In this document: piece after piece, positions 44,098-53,053 of the stretch
Numbering within the stretch: position 1 is the stretch's first letter
Layout: each line of letters begins with the position of its first letter
Source: Pseudomonadota bacterium
GTDB taxonomy: Bacteria > Pseudomonadota > Gammaproteobacteria > Steroidobacterales > Steroidobacteraceae
Assembly: GCA_021851405.1 (NCBI GenBank)
Contig: JAJZDW010000013.1
Coordinates: 18,114-82,113, forward strand
DNA: 64,000 nucleotides
Direction of reading: 5' to 3'
Notes under the pieces: model-generated
What the model was told of the DNA's origin: nothing
The model's input: only the letters and a program-made list of their open reading frames with translations
Database searches by the model: none
Program-made: the position numbers and the translations under genes

Positions 44098-44255
44098 CAG
44101 AGCCGCTCGCGGCCGAAGGGCGCGAGCCTCGAAGTCGAGACGGGGAGGGACGGGGGCTCAGGCACTCAGCCTCCTCGACGACGGCGAGAACGGAGGCTTC
44201 AAGTATGGCATGCCCGGACCGGCGGGCCGGTCCGGGCAGCCGCACGCCGCGGGGC

Positions 44256-44657
44256 TCAGAGGGCGCTGAACAGGCTGCCCACCAGGTCGCTCGCCAGCCC
44301 GAACCCGGCGCCCATGCCGAGCCCGGACATCACGTTGCCCATGAAGCCGCCGCCGGTGCCGGCGTAGGGCTGGGCGGCCCAGCCGCGGGTCTGGTAGGTC
44401 GGCTGCGGCTGCGTGTTCAGATGCGTCTCGAGGGCGTGGATGTACTCGGCCATCTGCTGGATGAGCATCAGCGCCGACTGGTTCTGCTTCTGCACGGCAA
44501 GCGCCATCTCGCGCAGATCGAGCATCAGGTCGCGACCCATCGCCGGGTCGGTGACTTTGCTCTGCAGCTTCTCCGCCAGGGCCTTGATGCCCTGGCCGAC
44601 CTGATCGGCCTGGGTCTGCAGCTGCTGGGCCTGAGTTTCGGCGGTCTGATAATCCAT
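44256..44657 (-). CDS. Unknown protein with coiled-coil and glycine-zipper tail (DUF2076-like shape)
   Basis: This 133-residue protein starts at ATG 44657 (MDYQTAETQAQQLQ) after GGAGCGCACC; the track starts further up. The first 100 residues are helical with coiled-coil character (QQLQTQADQVGQGIKALAEKLQ, ILMLIQQMAEYIHALE-like). The end is a glycine-rich GGFMGNVMSGLGMGAGFGL...LVGSLF. It has no signal peptide. Similar small proteins with a periplasmic-type glycine tail are seen near envelope genes, but I do not know a function. Confidence 0.55.
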   Translation of the reverse strand: MDYQTAETQAQQLQTQADQVGQGIKALAEKLQSKVTDPAMGRDLMLDLREMALAVQKQNQSALMLIQQMAEYIHALETHLNTQPQPTYQTRGWAAQPYAGTGGGFMGNVMSGLGMGAGFGLASDLVGSLFSAL

Positions 44658-44857
44658 GGTGCGCTCCGGTAATGAACGGTTCCGGGACGGCAAGTCCCGG
44701 CGATTCGACCCCCTGCGGGGCGGTCGGTTCCGCCTACGGTGGGGACGTCCACCCGGTCCGTCAAGCTGCGGACGCTCCGAAAGGCGTCAGGACTTGGTCA
44801 GCACTGGAGGGCTATCGTCGCAGGGCTCATTACCATCCGAACAGAGGGTCAGGTCTC

Positions 44858-45961
44858 ATGCCGATGAAACGTGCTCTTGGGCCGCTCGTGGCGCTCGCCG
44901 CCGCGGTGGCCCTCCAGTGTCCGGCCGCGCGCGCCGCCGCCCCCCTGCCGCCGCTGAAGCACATCGCCACGCTGCGCGTCCCCGGGGCGCCGCTCGATGT
45001 GTTCGACATCAGCGAGGTCAATGCCGATGGCGTGTATGCGCTCTCGGATCGCTCCAATCACGGACTCGACTTCTTCAACGCCGCCACGGATGCGTTCATC
45101 GGCCGCGCCACGGGGTTCGCGGGGTTCAATCCGGCCCAGGGTTTCGATGCCGCCGGGCCGAACGGCGTGGTCGCGGTCGGGCGCCACGAGTTCTGGGCCG
45201 GTGACGGCGACAGCACCGTCAAGGTGGTCGACCTGCGCACCCGCAAGGTCATCGCGAGCATCTCCACCGGCGGACACCGACGCACCGACGAGATGACCTA
45301 CGATCCGCGCGATCATCTCGTGGTCGCCGTGAACAACGCCGACGATCCGCCGTTCGTGACCTTCATCTCCACTCGCACGCGCAAGGTCGTCGGGCGGGTG
45401 GTGCTGCGCCAGGCGACGGATGGGGCGGAGCAACCGGTGTGGGATCCGGCCACGGGACTGATCTATCTGTCGATCCCCTCGCTCGATCACGACACCGCGC
45501 GCGGTGCGGTGGCGGTGATCAATCCGCGCACGCGCACGCTCCTGCGCTTCATGCCGGTTGCCCGCTGCATGCCGGCGGGTCTGGCGCTCGGTCCGCACCA
45601 TCATCTGTTGCTCGGCTGCAGTGACGATGGGGTGGCGGCGGGATTTCCGGCCCGCTCGTTCGTCATGAGCACCCGCGGGCGGATCGTGGCGCGTCTGCCG
45701 CAGGTGGGCGGATCGGATGAGGTCTGGTCGGACCGGCGCGCGCACCGCTACTACCTCGCGGCCGTCGCGAACACCGGCGGACCGGTGCTCGGGGTGGTCG
45801 ACTCGCAGACCGACCGCTGGCTGGGGAACATTCCGACCGGTCCGCATGCCCATTCGGTCGCGGCCGATGCGCGCAGCGGTCGCGTGTTCGTGCCGATCGC
45901 CGGGGGGCCGGGCAGCCCCTGCCCGCAGGGGTGCATCCAGGTCTTCGCGCCGCGCCGCTGA
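44858..45961 (+). CDS. Secreted YVTN-type beta-propeller protein
   Basis: This 367-residue protein begins at ATG 44858 with a Sec signal (cleavage near ARAAAP), then repeated blades such as VVDLRTRKVIASISTGGHRR, VAVNNADDPPFVTFISTRTRKVVGRV and GVVDSQTDRWLGNIPTGPHAHSVAADARSGRVFVPIAG. These are YVTN/lactonase-like propeller repeats. The role could be adhesion, binding of a cofactor, or lactone hydrolysis; catalytic residues cannot be assigned. The tracked ORF is longer in front. Confidence 0.75.
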   Translation: MPMKRALGPLVALAAAVALQCPAARAAAPLPPLKHIATLRVPGAPLDVFDISEVNADGVYALSDRSNHGLDFFNAATDAFIGRATGFAGFNPAQGFDAAGPNGVVAVGRHEFWAGDGDSTVKVVDLRTRKVIASISTGGHRRTDEMTYDPRDHLVVAVNNADDPPFVTFISTRTRKVVGRVVLRQATDGAEQPVWDPATGLIYLSIPSLDHDTARGAVAVINPRTRTLLRFMPVARCMPAGLALGPHHHLLLGCSDDGVAAGFPARSFVMSTRGRIVARLPQVGGSDEVWSDRRAHRYYLAAVANTGGPVLGVVDSQTDRWLGNIPTGPHAHSVAADARSGRVFVPIAGGPGSPCPQGCIQVFAPRR

Positions 45962-45971
45962 GCGGCACAGC

Positions 45972-46008
45972 GCGGGGTCGGCGCCGGAAGACCCGGCGCC
46001 GACCCCGC
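45972..46008. terminator. Bidirectional terminator between propeller gene and pilE
   Basis: GCGGGGTCGGCGCCGG and CCGGCGCCGACCCCGC pair perfectly (16 bp) around AAGAC, between two convergent stop codons. A strong RNA stem in both directions, without a U-tract. Confidence 0.75.
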
Positions 46009-46013
46009 AGTCA

Positions 46014-46493
46014 CTACCAGCAGGTCCCGGTCGGATTGGTGATGCCGCCGACGGCGGTCGAGGACTCGACGCCCGCGGAGTTGACCGAAAACGTCGCGCA
46101 GGTCGTATCTTCCTGCTGCTGCACTGTGCCCGGGACCGGCACGGCGGTGAGGACGTAGCCGGGCGGATTGGTGCTGAGCGTCGGTTGCTCCATCTCATAG
46201 AAACCGTCACTGCCGATCGTAATCGGCCAGCTGCCGGTATAGCCGAGCTGCCCCGCATTGGTGGTGTAGGCATTCATGGTGGCGTAGTAGCGCTCTTCCC
46301 GGGCGGCGAGCTCGAGCAGCGCCGATCGGGCCTCGGTGCGGCGCGACTGGACCACCTGGTGCTCGTAGATCGGATACGCGATCGCCGAGAGGATCGCGAT
46401 CACGAGCAGCGTGATCATCAACTCGATCAGCGTGAAGCCGGCGGTCGGGCCGGAGGGCTGCAGGCGCGGTGTGGTCCGGTCACGGTACATCAT
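46014..46493 (-). CDS. pilE: PilE-like type IV pilin
   Basis: This 159-residue prepilin has the cleavage/N-methylation site GFTLIELMITLLVIAILSAIAYPIY at about residue 19 and a C-terminal pair of cysteines (DTTCATF, GTCW) forming the D-loop. ARSALLELAAREERYYATMNAY is typical of PilE minor pilins. It is the last gene of the minor pilin operon and would be processed by the prepilin peptidase and incorporated in or prime the pilus. Confidence 0.9.
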   Translation of the reverse strand: MMYRDRTTPRLQPSGPTAGFTLIELMITLLVIAILSAIAYPIYEHQVVQSRRTEARSALLELAAREERYYATMNAYTTNAGQLGYTGSWPITIGSDGFYEMEQPTLSTNPPGYVLTAVPVPGTVQQQEDTTCATFSVNSAGVESSTAVGGITNPTGTCW

Positions 46494-46502
46494 GGCAGGT
46501 TC

Positions 46503-49500
46503 CTAGCGCAGCTCGATCCAGGTCTCGGGCAGCCCGATCGGGGTACCCTGAACGGTGATCTGCTGGATGTTGTGCTGACCGGTATTGGTCTGGTAGACCA
46601 GATAATACTGCACCGGGCTCGAGCCGGTGCCGCCGGTGGTCACCACCGAATCCGTACCACTCGCGTTCGACTGGTAGCCAATGGTGTGGGTATTGCCGTT
46701 GTTGATGAAGAAATTCGAGACCGGCCCGCCCGAGCGCGCGTCGATGGCGTACGTCCAGCCCGTGTCCGCGCCGGTGTTGCAGGCGAGCGGTGAGTCGATG
46801 CCCGGCAGCGTCGAGTTGAATACCACTGCGGTACCGACGATCTCCGGGTTATAGACGACCTGCTCGTAGGTGGTTTGATTGTATGCGGAATTGCTGCCCG
46901 GCAGGTTGATGTACCAACCGAACTGGCTGTTACCGGTGGTGCCGCAGGCGAGGGTGCCGGCCCAGCAGATCGGCGTCGTACTGGTGACGTTGCGATTCCC
47001 GGAGGAATCCACCGAGACGATCTGCTGCTGGAGATTGGCGATCCCGAGTGTGTCGGTGCTCGTCCCGGCGGTCGTCATCATGGCGCTCGAGCTGAGGCTC
47101 GTGAACTGGGTGAGGTTGTGCGAATTCCAGACAGACAGGTTCCAGTCCCACACGCCGTAGAAAGACTGCGTTCCGGTCTGGTAGCTGGTCGCGCTGCTGT
47201 TGGTCAGCGCGGTCTTCTCGCCGGTGCCGAAATAGAGCATCAGCTGGGTCTGGTTCGTCGTCGGATTGGTCACGAACGCCGGCGTCACCGATGAGGTGAT
47301 CGGCTGCCCGTTCGGCGTGGTGAAGATCGGCGCGGCGCTGGCGTGCCAATTCGTCGGGTCGTTGCTGGTCAGATTGAACCGCCAGACGTTTCCGTTCGAA
47401 TCCCCGGCATAGACGTAATCGACGATGTGGTCCCCGTCCATGTCGACCGGCGCGGCGTAGGCGATGCCATCGCTCTTGCCCGCCTGACCCGTGGACAGGT
47501 AGTACGTCGAGATCGCCTCCGAGGTCGGGTTGACGGTCATCACGTAGATGCCAGCATCACCGCTCGTGCTGCCGAGGCCGTTACCGAAGATGATGCCCCA
47601 GTCGCCGTTGTGCAGCAGGCGGATCACCGGGGTGCCATAGGTATTGCCGAGATTCGAGCCGCAGCTCGATACGTTCGTGCAGGTCAGCGTCGCAGGCGTC
47701 CAGTCGCCGACCACGAGACTCGAGGCGTTGCTCTCGCTGAATTGCGAGGGGTGCGTGACATCGAGCGCGAAGATCTCCGCGCCGCCGGCACCGAGGCCGC
47801 TCACCAGCCAGGTGTGCCACGCGCCGTTGTAGTACAGATCGCCGACGCCCGGGGAAGCGTCGACGTAAAAGTTGTGACCATACTGCGGGTTGGAATAATC
47901 GAGATTGGCGTTGGTGCTGTTGTGAATGTCCGCCACTACCGACTGCGGCATGTAGGCGAGCACTTCCTCGCCGGTATTGTTCGCGTTATTGAACGTGCTG
48001 CCATTCGAATTGAAGTTGCCGGCCGCGAAGGCATGCAGGAGGCCATCGTTGGCGCCGACGTACACCACGTTGAGGCGGCTCGCCTCGGCCGAGGTGTACT
48101 GCTGATAGCTTTGCCCGGAATTCTCCGGCATGACCGCCGTGGGGTAGAGCTTGTCCTGCCAGGTGACGGGCGTCTCGTAGGCGCTGTAGACCGTCTTCGC
48201 CGGCGGCCCGACCCAGGCCGGGCTGGAATCGACGATGTCCCCGAGCACGGAGTCACGATCGCGGAACAGACCGGTCGCCTGCGGGGTGATTTCGTTGGAG
48301 CGATCACCGCGCAGGTATTGGAGAAGATCCTGGCCCCAGGATGTGGTTTGACCGGCATCCAGAGCGTTTTGCTCCGACGTCGTCAGATCCGACCACTCGA
48401 AGGGGATGCCGGAAGTGCCGCTCCAGGTGAGGATGGCGCGGGTGGACGGGGACTCGGGACTGATCGAACCGGTCTGCCCGGTACTGCCGCAGGTGCTGCC
48501 GCTCGGCACCCCGGACAGGACGCACGATGCATCCCAATTGGCGGCCGTCGCGATCGAGAGGCCACCGGTGCTGGTGGCAACAAGGCTGTATGCCGTGAGG
48601 TCGCCGGTCCAGTTCGAGGGATCGTAGTAACTGAAGTACTCCTGCGTGCCGTTCTGCACACGCGAGGACTCCTGCTGGTTGACCGTCGAGGAGCTCTGGG
48701 CCTGGGTGGCAGGAGTGGCTTTGAAACACAGAAGTTCATGAATATTTGTGTCACCGCCACTCGAGCCAGCGAATCCGAAGCGAAGATTGCTGGGCAATGG
48801 ACCGTTAGCTTCTTCTATATTTTGATTTTCGAGAACGCCAACCCATGATCCACCATTATAACTGTACCAAAGGCTGAGCAGACCGTTTTGTGTAATCTTG
48901 AGCCGGTATGTGATGGGGGTCGCGTCTTTCCGGGAATATCCGCCTTGGGAATATTCGACTGCAATTTTATTCGGGATTACCTCGTACGCATTTGGAATTG
49001 CGGGGTAGTCCATAACGCTTTGGCCAGTATTCTGCCCCAAGTACAGATATTCTGAATTGCTTTGGCCATTCGGATTCGGGACGGTGTGATTCTCCCATGA
49101 CGCCCCTTGGGAGTAATTCCACAACATCCCGGTAGCACAAGTTGCCTGTACCGCGTCCTGTTGATAGTTTGGGTCGCTGGATCCGGGAGGTAGCGTTGAT
49201 GGGTAATAATCTGGATACGTGTTGTGCAACCACCACCACGCGATGTTCCCGGCGCCACGGAGGCCAATGCGATTCGGCATGTAGAATCCGCCGCTCGCGG
49301 TGTTGTCGGGGCCATTGTGACTCGTGCCGCTTTCGTTCAGGGTGTTATTGACGCCATTCAGGAAATTTCCGTATTCATCGATGCCCAGCCCAAGGTACGC
49401 GCCAACCATTCCATGGTATCTATTGTTATTGTTTTGGTTTGTCATCGAGCATGAGTAACCCAAGCTTCCGCCATATGAGCCAATAGCATCTTGCGTTGAG

Positions 49501-50078
49501 CCATCGTGTTCCGGCGCCCATTCGTTGGCATCTATCAGAAAAAAACTCATTCCGTCGGCGCCATCGTCGTCTGCGCCCCCGGAGTCGCCTCGGTAACTTA
49601 CGGTCTTGAACGTGATGTCAAGGCCTTGATTCGTCGAAAAGCTATCTGCGGATACGATTGCGCCAGCTTCGTTGTGACCGCCCGCGCTGCCGTTTTGGCA
49701 GCCCATCGACGCATAGACGCATCCGTTTGTGAGACGCAACGCGCCATTGCCAGGGGGATCGGGTAGGGTTTGAGCCGAGCCTGAAACCCCGTTGTAGCCG
49801 CCCACTAAAGGCTCTGGACCGCCGTTCAGGATCGATTGGTAGTAAGGGTCGGCGGTGCACCCCGGCGGTGAGCCCGGCCCGTATCCGGATCCGGATCCGG
49901 ATACGGATGAATTGCCTGTGCTGCTCGCCGTGAGGCAGGCGCCGCCGAAGTAATACCAGTCATTCTCAGTGCTCGTGCCGGTGAAGTTCTCCGACACATT
50001 CACGGTGGCCTGTGCCGCGATGGTGTGCAGCGCGAGAACCGCGAACAATGCTGTGAACCAGGATTTGTGGCGCAACAT
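46503..50078 (-). CDS. pilY1: PilY1-type pilus tip adhesin with N-terminal lectin-like domain
   Basis: This 1191-residue protein has a Sec signal (residues 1-25). The C-terminal half (about 620-1190) is the PilY1 beta-propeller: ILTWSG, YVGANDGLLHAFAAGN, LVSGLGAGGAEIFALDVT and DMDGDHIVDYVYAGDSNGNVWRFNL, with the DxDxDxxxD calcium site. The N-terminal half (about 30-450) does not look like classical PilY1 vWA: GMSFFLIDANEW, GSYGGSLGYSCSM, GAYLGLGIDEYGNF and LRFGFAGSSGGDTNIHEL are L-type (legume-type) lectin motifs. The corresponding DNA is noticeably AT-richer. It sits between pilX and pilE and would cap the pilus and bind glycans. Confidence 0.85.
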   Translation of the reverse strand: MLRHKSWFTALFAVLALHTIAAQATVNVSENFTGTSTENDWYYFGGACLTASSTGNSSVSGSGSGYGPGSPPGCTADPYYQSILNGGPEPLVGGYNGVSGSAQTLPDPPGNGALRLTNGCVYASMGCQNGSAGGHNEAGAIVSADSFSTNQGLDITFKTVSYRGDSGGADDDGADGMSFFLIDANEWAPEHDGSTQDAIGSYGGSLGYSCSMTNQNNNNRYHGMVGAYLGLGIDEYGNFLNGVNNTLNESGTSHNGPDNTASGGFYMPNRIGLRGAGNIAWWWLHNTYPDYYPSTLPPGSSDPNYQQDAVQATCATGMLWNYSQGASWENHTVPNPNGQSNSEYLYLGQNTGQSVMDYPAIPNAYEVIPNKIAVEYSQGGYSRKDATPITYRLKITQNGLLSLWYSYNGGSWVGVLENQNIEEANGPLPSNLRFGFAGSSGGDTNIHELLCFKATPATQAQSSSTVNQQESSRVQNGTQEYFSYYDPSNWTGDLTAYSLVATSTGGLSIATAANWDASCVLSGVPSGSTCGSTGQTGSISPESPSTRAILTWSGTSGIPFEWSDLTTSEQNALDAGQTTSWGQDLLQYLRGDRSNEITPQATGLFRDRDSVLGDIVDSSPAWVGPPAKTVYSAYETPVTWQDKLYPTAVMPENSGQSYQQYTSAEASRLNVVYVGANDGLLHAFAAGNFNSNGSTFNNANNTGEEVLAYMPQSVVADIHNSTNANLDYSNPQYGHNFYVDASPGVGDLYYNGAWHTWLVSGLGAGGAEIFALDVTHPSQFSESNASSLVVGDWTPATLTCTNVSSCGSNLGNTYGTPVIRLLHNGDWGIIFGNGLGSTSGDAGIYVMTVNPTSEAISTYYLSTGQAGKSDGIAYAAPVDMDGDHIVDYVYAGDSNGNVWRFNLTSNDPTNWHASAAPIFTTPNGQPITSSVTPAFVTNPTTNQTQLMLYFGTGEKTALTNSSATSYQTGTQSFYGVWDWNLSVWNSHNLTQFTSLSSSAMMTTAGTSTDTLGIANLQQQIVSVDSSGNRNVTSTTPICWAGTLACGTTGNSQFGWYINLPGSNSAYNQTTYEQVVYNPEIVGTAVVFNSTLPGIDSPLACNTGADTGWTYAIDARSGGPVSNFFINNGNTHTIGYQSNASGTDSVVTTGGTGSSPVQYYLVYQTNTGQHNIQQITVQGTPIGLPETWIELR

Positions 50079-50096
50079 GGAAATACCTCCGCGCGC

Positions 50097-50681
50097 TTAC
50101 GGGCTCGTGGCGGATGCAACGGGACGGATGATCTGGTAGACGCTCTCGACGACCGCGACGGTCGACTGCGAGCCTCCGTAGGACCAGGCATCCACGATGT
50201 AATCGGTGGCATTGGCGATGGTGGCGTCCTCGCCGAGTTCGCCGATGTAGGCGACCGGTGCGCCATAGAAACTGTTCGCGCCGCCGGTGGCGCTGATGGT
50301 GAGCTGATTGTTCGGATTGTAGGTGAAGCCTACCGCCGTGCCGCTGACGTACCAGGGCGCGTTGGCCACCTGGCCGCCGCTGACCTGTTGGACCAGTGGC
50401 TCATTGCAGATCACCGGTGCGGCCGTCGCCGCCGGATCGGTCGAGCAGTCGATCGGCGCGACGCTCTCGATGTTGCTGATCAGCCACTGCTCGGCGTACT
50501 GCTGGGCACTATTGGCGCCCTGCAGTGCGCGCTGCTTGTCGAGGGTATTGCCGGCGATGCGGTTTTCCAGACCGACGCCGCGGAACATCGCGAGCGCCAG
50601 GATGGTGACCACGAGCAGCAGCAACAGCGTGGTGATCAGGACCATGCCGCGGGACCGGTGGAGTGGGTGCGCACGACGCAT
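50097..50681 (-). CDS. pilX: PilX, minor pilin-like assembly protein
   Basis: This 194-residue protein has an N-terminal RGMVLITTLLLLLVVTILALAMFRG, the non-cleaved or unusual class of PilX hydrophobic start, followed by GLENRIAGNTLDKQRALQGANSAQQYAEQW. ATG 50681 is preferred over the tracked TTG because GGAGG is correctly spaced. It belongs to the PilVWX-Y1 complex that initiates pili and stabilises the tip. Overlapping or abutting with pilW confirms the operon. Confidence 0.85.
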   Translation of the reverse strand: MRRAHPLHRSRGMVLITTLLLLLVVTILALAMFRGVGLENRIAGNTLDKQRALQGANSAQQYAEQWLISNIESVAPIDCSTDPAATAAPVICNEPLVQQVSGGQVANAPWYVSGTAVGFTYNPNNQLTISATGGANSFYGAPVAYIGELGEDATIANATDYIVDAWSYGGSQSTVAVVESVYQIIRPVASATSP

Positions 50682-50683
50682 GC

Positions 50684-51532
50684 TCAATTGCCTCCCGCGC
50701 GGCCCATGACGTCTATGACCTTGGTGAAGGTCACGGTCTGCGGCTGTCCCGCCTCATTCTGCAAGGGGTTCACGAAGGTCACCGTGATGCGGACGGCGGT
50801 CACCTCGCTCCAGTCCGTAGGCTGCATGTCGCCGGCCGGGACGTAGACGTTCACCGCGTAATCACCCGGTGTGCTGATCGGCCCGGCGCTCACGTGCAGG
50901 CCGTAATCGATCTGCATGTACTCCACGTTCTTCACCAGTGGCACTCCGCTGTTGGCGGTCCAGGTAGTGCCGGCCTCGAGCGCGCAGTAGAGGAAGCTGT
51001 CCGGCGGTTTGCTCGGGTCCGGATCGGGCGCGGTCTGGATGTAGAAGTAGTTCGTGTAGTCGACGTTGCCGCCACTGGTATTCGACGTTCCATCGCAGAG
51101 CGGGATACCGTCGCCGCTGGCGGTCATGTAGCGCACGGCGAGCGTGTCGAGGCCGTAGGTTTGGCCGTTCGCGCTCTGCGTCGAGTGCAGCCCGTAGAGA
51201 GTCTGCCCGGTGGTGAAGGTGAGAGCATCGCTGGCGTTGTTCGGTGCCGTGGCGTTCTGCGCGGGGAAGGCGGTGACGACCGAGTTCGTGGCCGGATTCG
51301 GGTAGTAGCCGGCCGATTGCACGACTTCGGTGAGCAGCGTCATGGCGAATCGTTCTTCGTCATCGAGCTTCTGCAGCCCCGAACGGTCGGCATACGAGGT
51401 GTGCACGCTCTGCTCGATGATGATCACCCCGCCGATGAGGAACAGGGCGATGACGATGGCGACCAGCAGCTCGACGAGCGTGTAGCCGCGCTGGCGCGCC
51501 GGTGCGTTACGGGCGTGCATCCGCCGGCTCAT
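50684..51532 (-). CDS. pilW: PilW, minor pilin-like protein
   Basis: This 282-residue protein starts at ATG 51532, overlapping the pilV stop (ATGA); the tracked ORF is longer. It has the prepilin signal RGYTLVELLVAIVIALFLIGGVII and a GLQKLDDEERFAMTLLTEVVQSAGYYPNP segment typical of PilW. It joins PilV and PilX in the tip-associated priming complex of type IV pili. Confidence 0.87.
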   Translation of the reverse strand: MSRRMHARNAPARQRGYTLVELLVAIVIALFLIGGVIIIEQSVHTSYADRSGLQKLDDEERFAMTLLTEVVQSAGYYPNPATNSVVTAFPAQNATAPNNASDALTFTTGQTLYGLHSTQSANGQTYGLDTLAVRYMTASGDGIPLCDGTSNTSGGNVDYTNYFYIQTAPDPDPSKPPDSFLYCALEAGTTWTANSGVPLVKNVEYMQIDYGLHVSAGPISTPGDYAVNVYVPAGDMQPTDWSEVTAVRITVTFVNPLQNEAGQPQTVTFTKVIDVMGRAGGN

Positions 51533-52107
51533 GGCGAGACCACCAGCTGATAGGATTGGTTCTGCAGCGCCGCACTGCCTTGCTCCTGGACCGTTGCGTT
51601 CGCGAGGGTTTCGGTCCAGGTGATGGTGATCGTGCAGTAGACCTGCAGGTTTGCGTCCTGGCATAGGATCTGACTCGTGGCGCTCGGCAGCAACGTCTGC
51701 ATGGCGAGGGACCACTGCGCCAGGTCATAGCCAGCCATGTTCGCCGGCGTGCAGTAGGTGACGGTGGTTGATTCGCAGGCCTGCGGATTGGCGATCGCAG
51801 CGCTGATGCCGCTGCTGAGGGTGGCGTCGCCGGAGGCGCTCACCGCCGGGGCATTCGCCGGGTTGATCGATACGCTCAGGCCGGCCGGGGCGCTCGCCCA
51901 GTAGTCTCGATTAGCGTGAATTGACGCGGCGAGACTCGAGGCCTCCAGTGCCACCAGTGCGCGCACCCGCGAAACGCCGCTGTCGGCGATGAGCAGCGCT
52001 TGCATCTTGGCGATGCCGAGCAGGCCCACCGAGACGACGATCAAGGCGACCAGAACCTCGACCAGACTGAAGCCGCGTGCGGCGGATGGTGTGCCGGTGC
52101 GTCTCAT
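51529..52107 (-). CDS. pilV: PilV, minor pilin
   Basis: This 192-residue prepilin has the peptidase site RGFSLVEVLVALIVVSVGLLGIAKMQALLI and the downstream ALVALEASSLAASIHANRDYW pattern of PilV. I chose ATG 52107 because its ATGA overlaps the fimT stop; the tracked start is a TTG two codons earlier. It lies between fimT and pilW in a tightly packed operon. Confidence 0.88.
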   Translation of the reverse strand: MRRTGTPSAARGFSLVEVLVALIVVSVGLLGIAKMQALLIADSGVSRVRALVALEASSLAASIHANRDYWASAPAGLSVSINPANAPAVSASGDATLSSGISAAIANPQACESTTVTYCTPANMAGYDLAQWSLAMQTLLPSATSQILCQDANLQVYCTITITWTETLANATVQEQGSAALQNQSYQLVVSP

Positions 52108-52724
52108 TGGCAATAGGAGTCGGTGGAGTGCATGGCGGTAGTCATCATGCCGGACTGGCTGATGTACAGGCAGCGCGTGTACTGCGCGTCGTTGGACTTG
52201 TCGTTCAGCGTGACGGTCATCTGGGCGACGCCGAGATTGGCGAAGCCATCACGATTGAAGCTGATGGCATTCACGCCAAGGGTGTCAGCGAAGGTGTCGC
52301 CGCTGGAGAAGGCGGTCTGCACGCGCAGCATCTGATCGCCGACGCTGCTGTCGTAATTCTTGGTGCCCCCGACATCGCTGAACACGAGCCAGCCCTGGTC
52401 CCAATTTTCCGCGCCGGTGGCGGCACAGGAGTAGGGACTGGTGGTCTGCGCCGCGATGCACACCGTGACTGCCTGTCCCTGACGCACCGCTTCGGAGCGG
52501 GCGTACTGCAGGTCCCCGAGCAGCGCATTGAGTTCGGCACTCATGCGGCTCGAGGTGGTCACGTATCGATAGGTTGGCACACCGATGCCGGTGAGGATGG
52601 CGATGATGAGCATCACGATCACGAGCTCGAACAGCGTGACGCCACGCTGGCGGTACGCACCTGCGCCGGGCGCAGAGCGGGGCTCGAAAATTGGAGGCTG
52701 CGGATACACGGTTGTTCTGATCAT
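52104..52724 (-). CDS. fimT: FimT/FimU-type minor pilin (GspH family)
   Basis: This 206-residue protein has the prepilin motif RGVTLFELVIVMLIIAILTGIGVPTYRYV after an unusually long leader of about 28 residues, and the GspH/FimT domain (NALLGDLQYARSEAVRQGQAVTVC, NWDQGWLVFSD). Start ATG 52724 has a GGGGAG site. FimU/FimT caps minor pilin assembly. It is the first gene of the operon fimT-pilVWXY1E. Confidence 0.87.
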   Translation of the reverse strand: MIRTTVYPQPPIFEPRSAPGAGAYRQRGVTLFELVIVMLIIAILTGIGVPTYRYVTTSSRMSAELNALLGDLQYARSEAVRQGQAVTVCIAAQTTSPYSCAATGAENWDQGWLVFSDVGGTKNYDSSVGDQMLRVQTAFSSGDTFADTLGVNAISFNRDGFANLGVAQMTVTLNDKSNDAQYTRCLYISQSGMMTTAMHSTDSYCQ

Positions 52725-52823
52725 CGCTCCCCTAATGATGAGCACTGTACCGGCGCGCCGGGCGCGGCACGAGCGGTGCCGACCAGCGGCGCAAGAGCGC
52801 CGATGGACGGTGAGGGATGTGAC

Positions 52824-52839
52824 TGTGATGTCGTTCACA
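52824..52839 (-). promoter_or_regulatory. CRP/Vfr-type binding site upstream of the minor pilin operon
   Basis: TGTGATGTCGTTCACA is a perfect TGTGA-N6-TCACA palindrome, 100 bases upstream of the fimT start. CRP-family proteins such as Vfr control type IV pili in pseudomonads, so a cAMP link is plausible. The 329-base gap 52725-53053 holds no gene. Confidence 0.6.
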
Positions 52840-53053
52840 TTTCGCGGGCAGGGGGCCGGCGCTCGCCCGTCCTCCTCCGGGCGGCGGACCCGCGTGCTCG
52901 GGCGATGTTGTTCCAGGACGATTCACGCCCCCGCGGTGCGGAATGACCTGTCAGGTCCCCCCGGCGAGCGCCGTCCGTCGCGGCCTGCCGGTGGCCTCAT
53001 CGCGCCTGTCGGTGCCTCAGGGGCAGGCGCCCGCGCGCAGACTGCCGCGCGGT

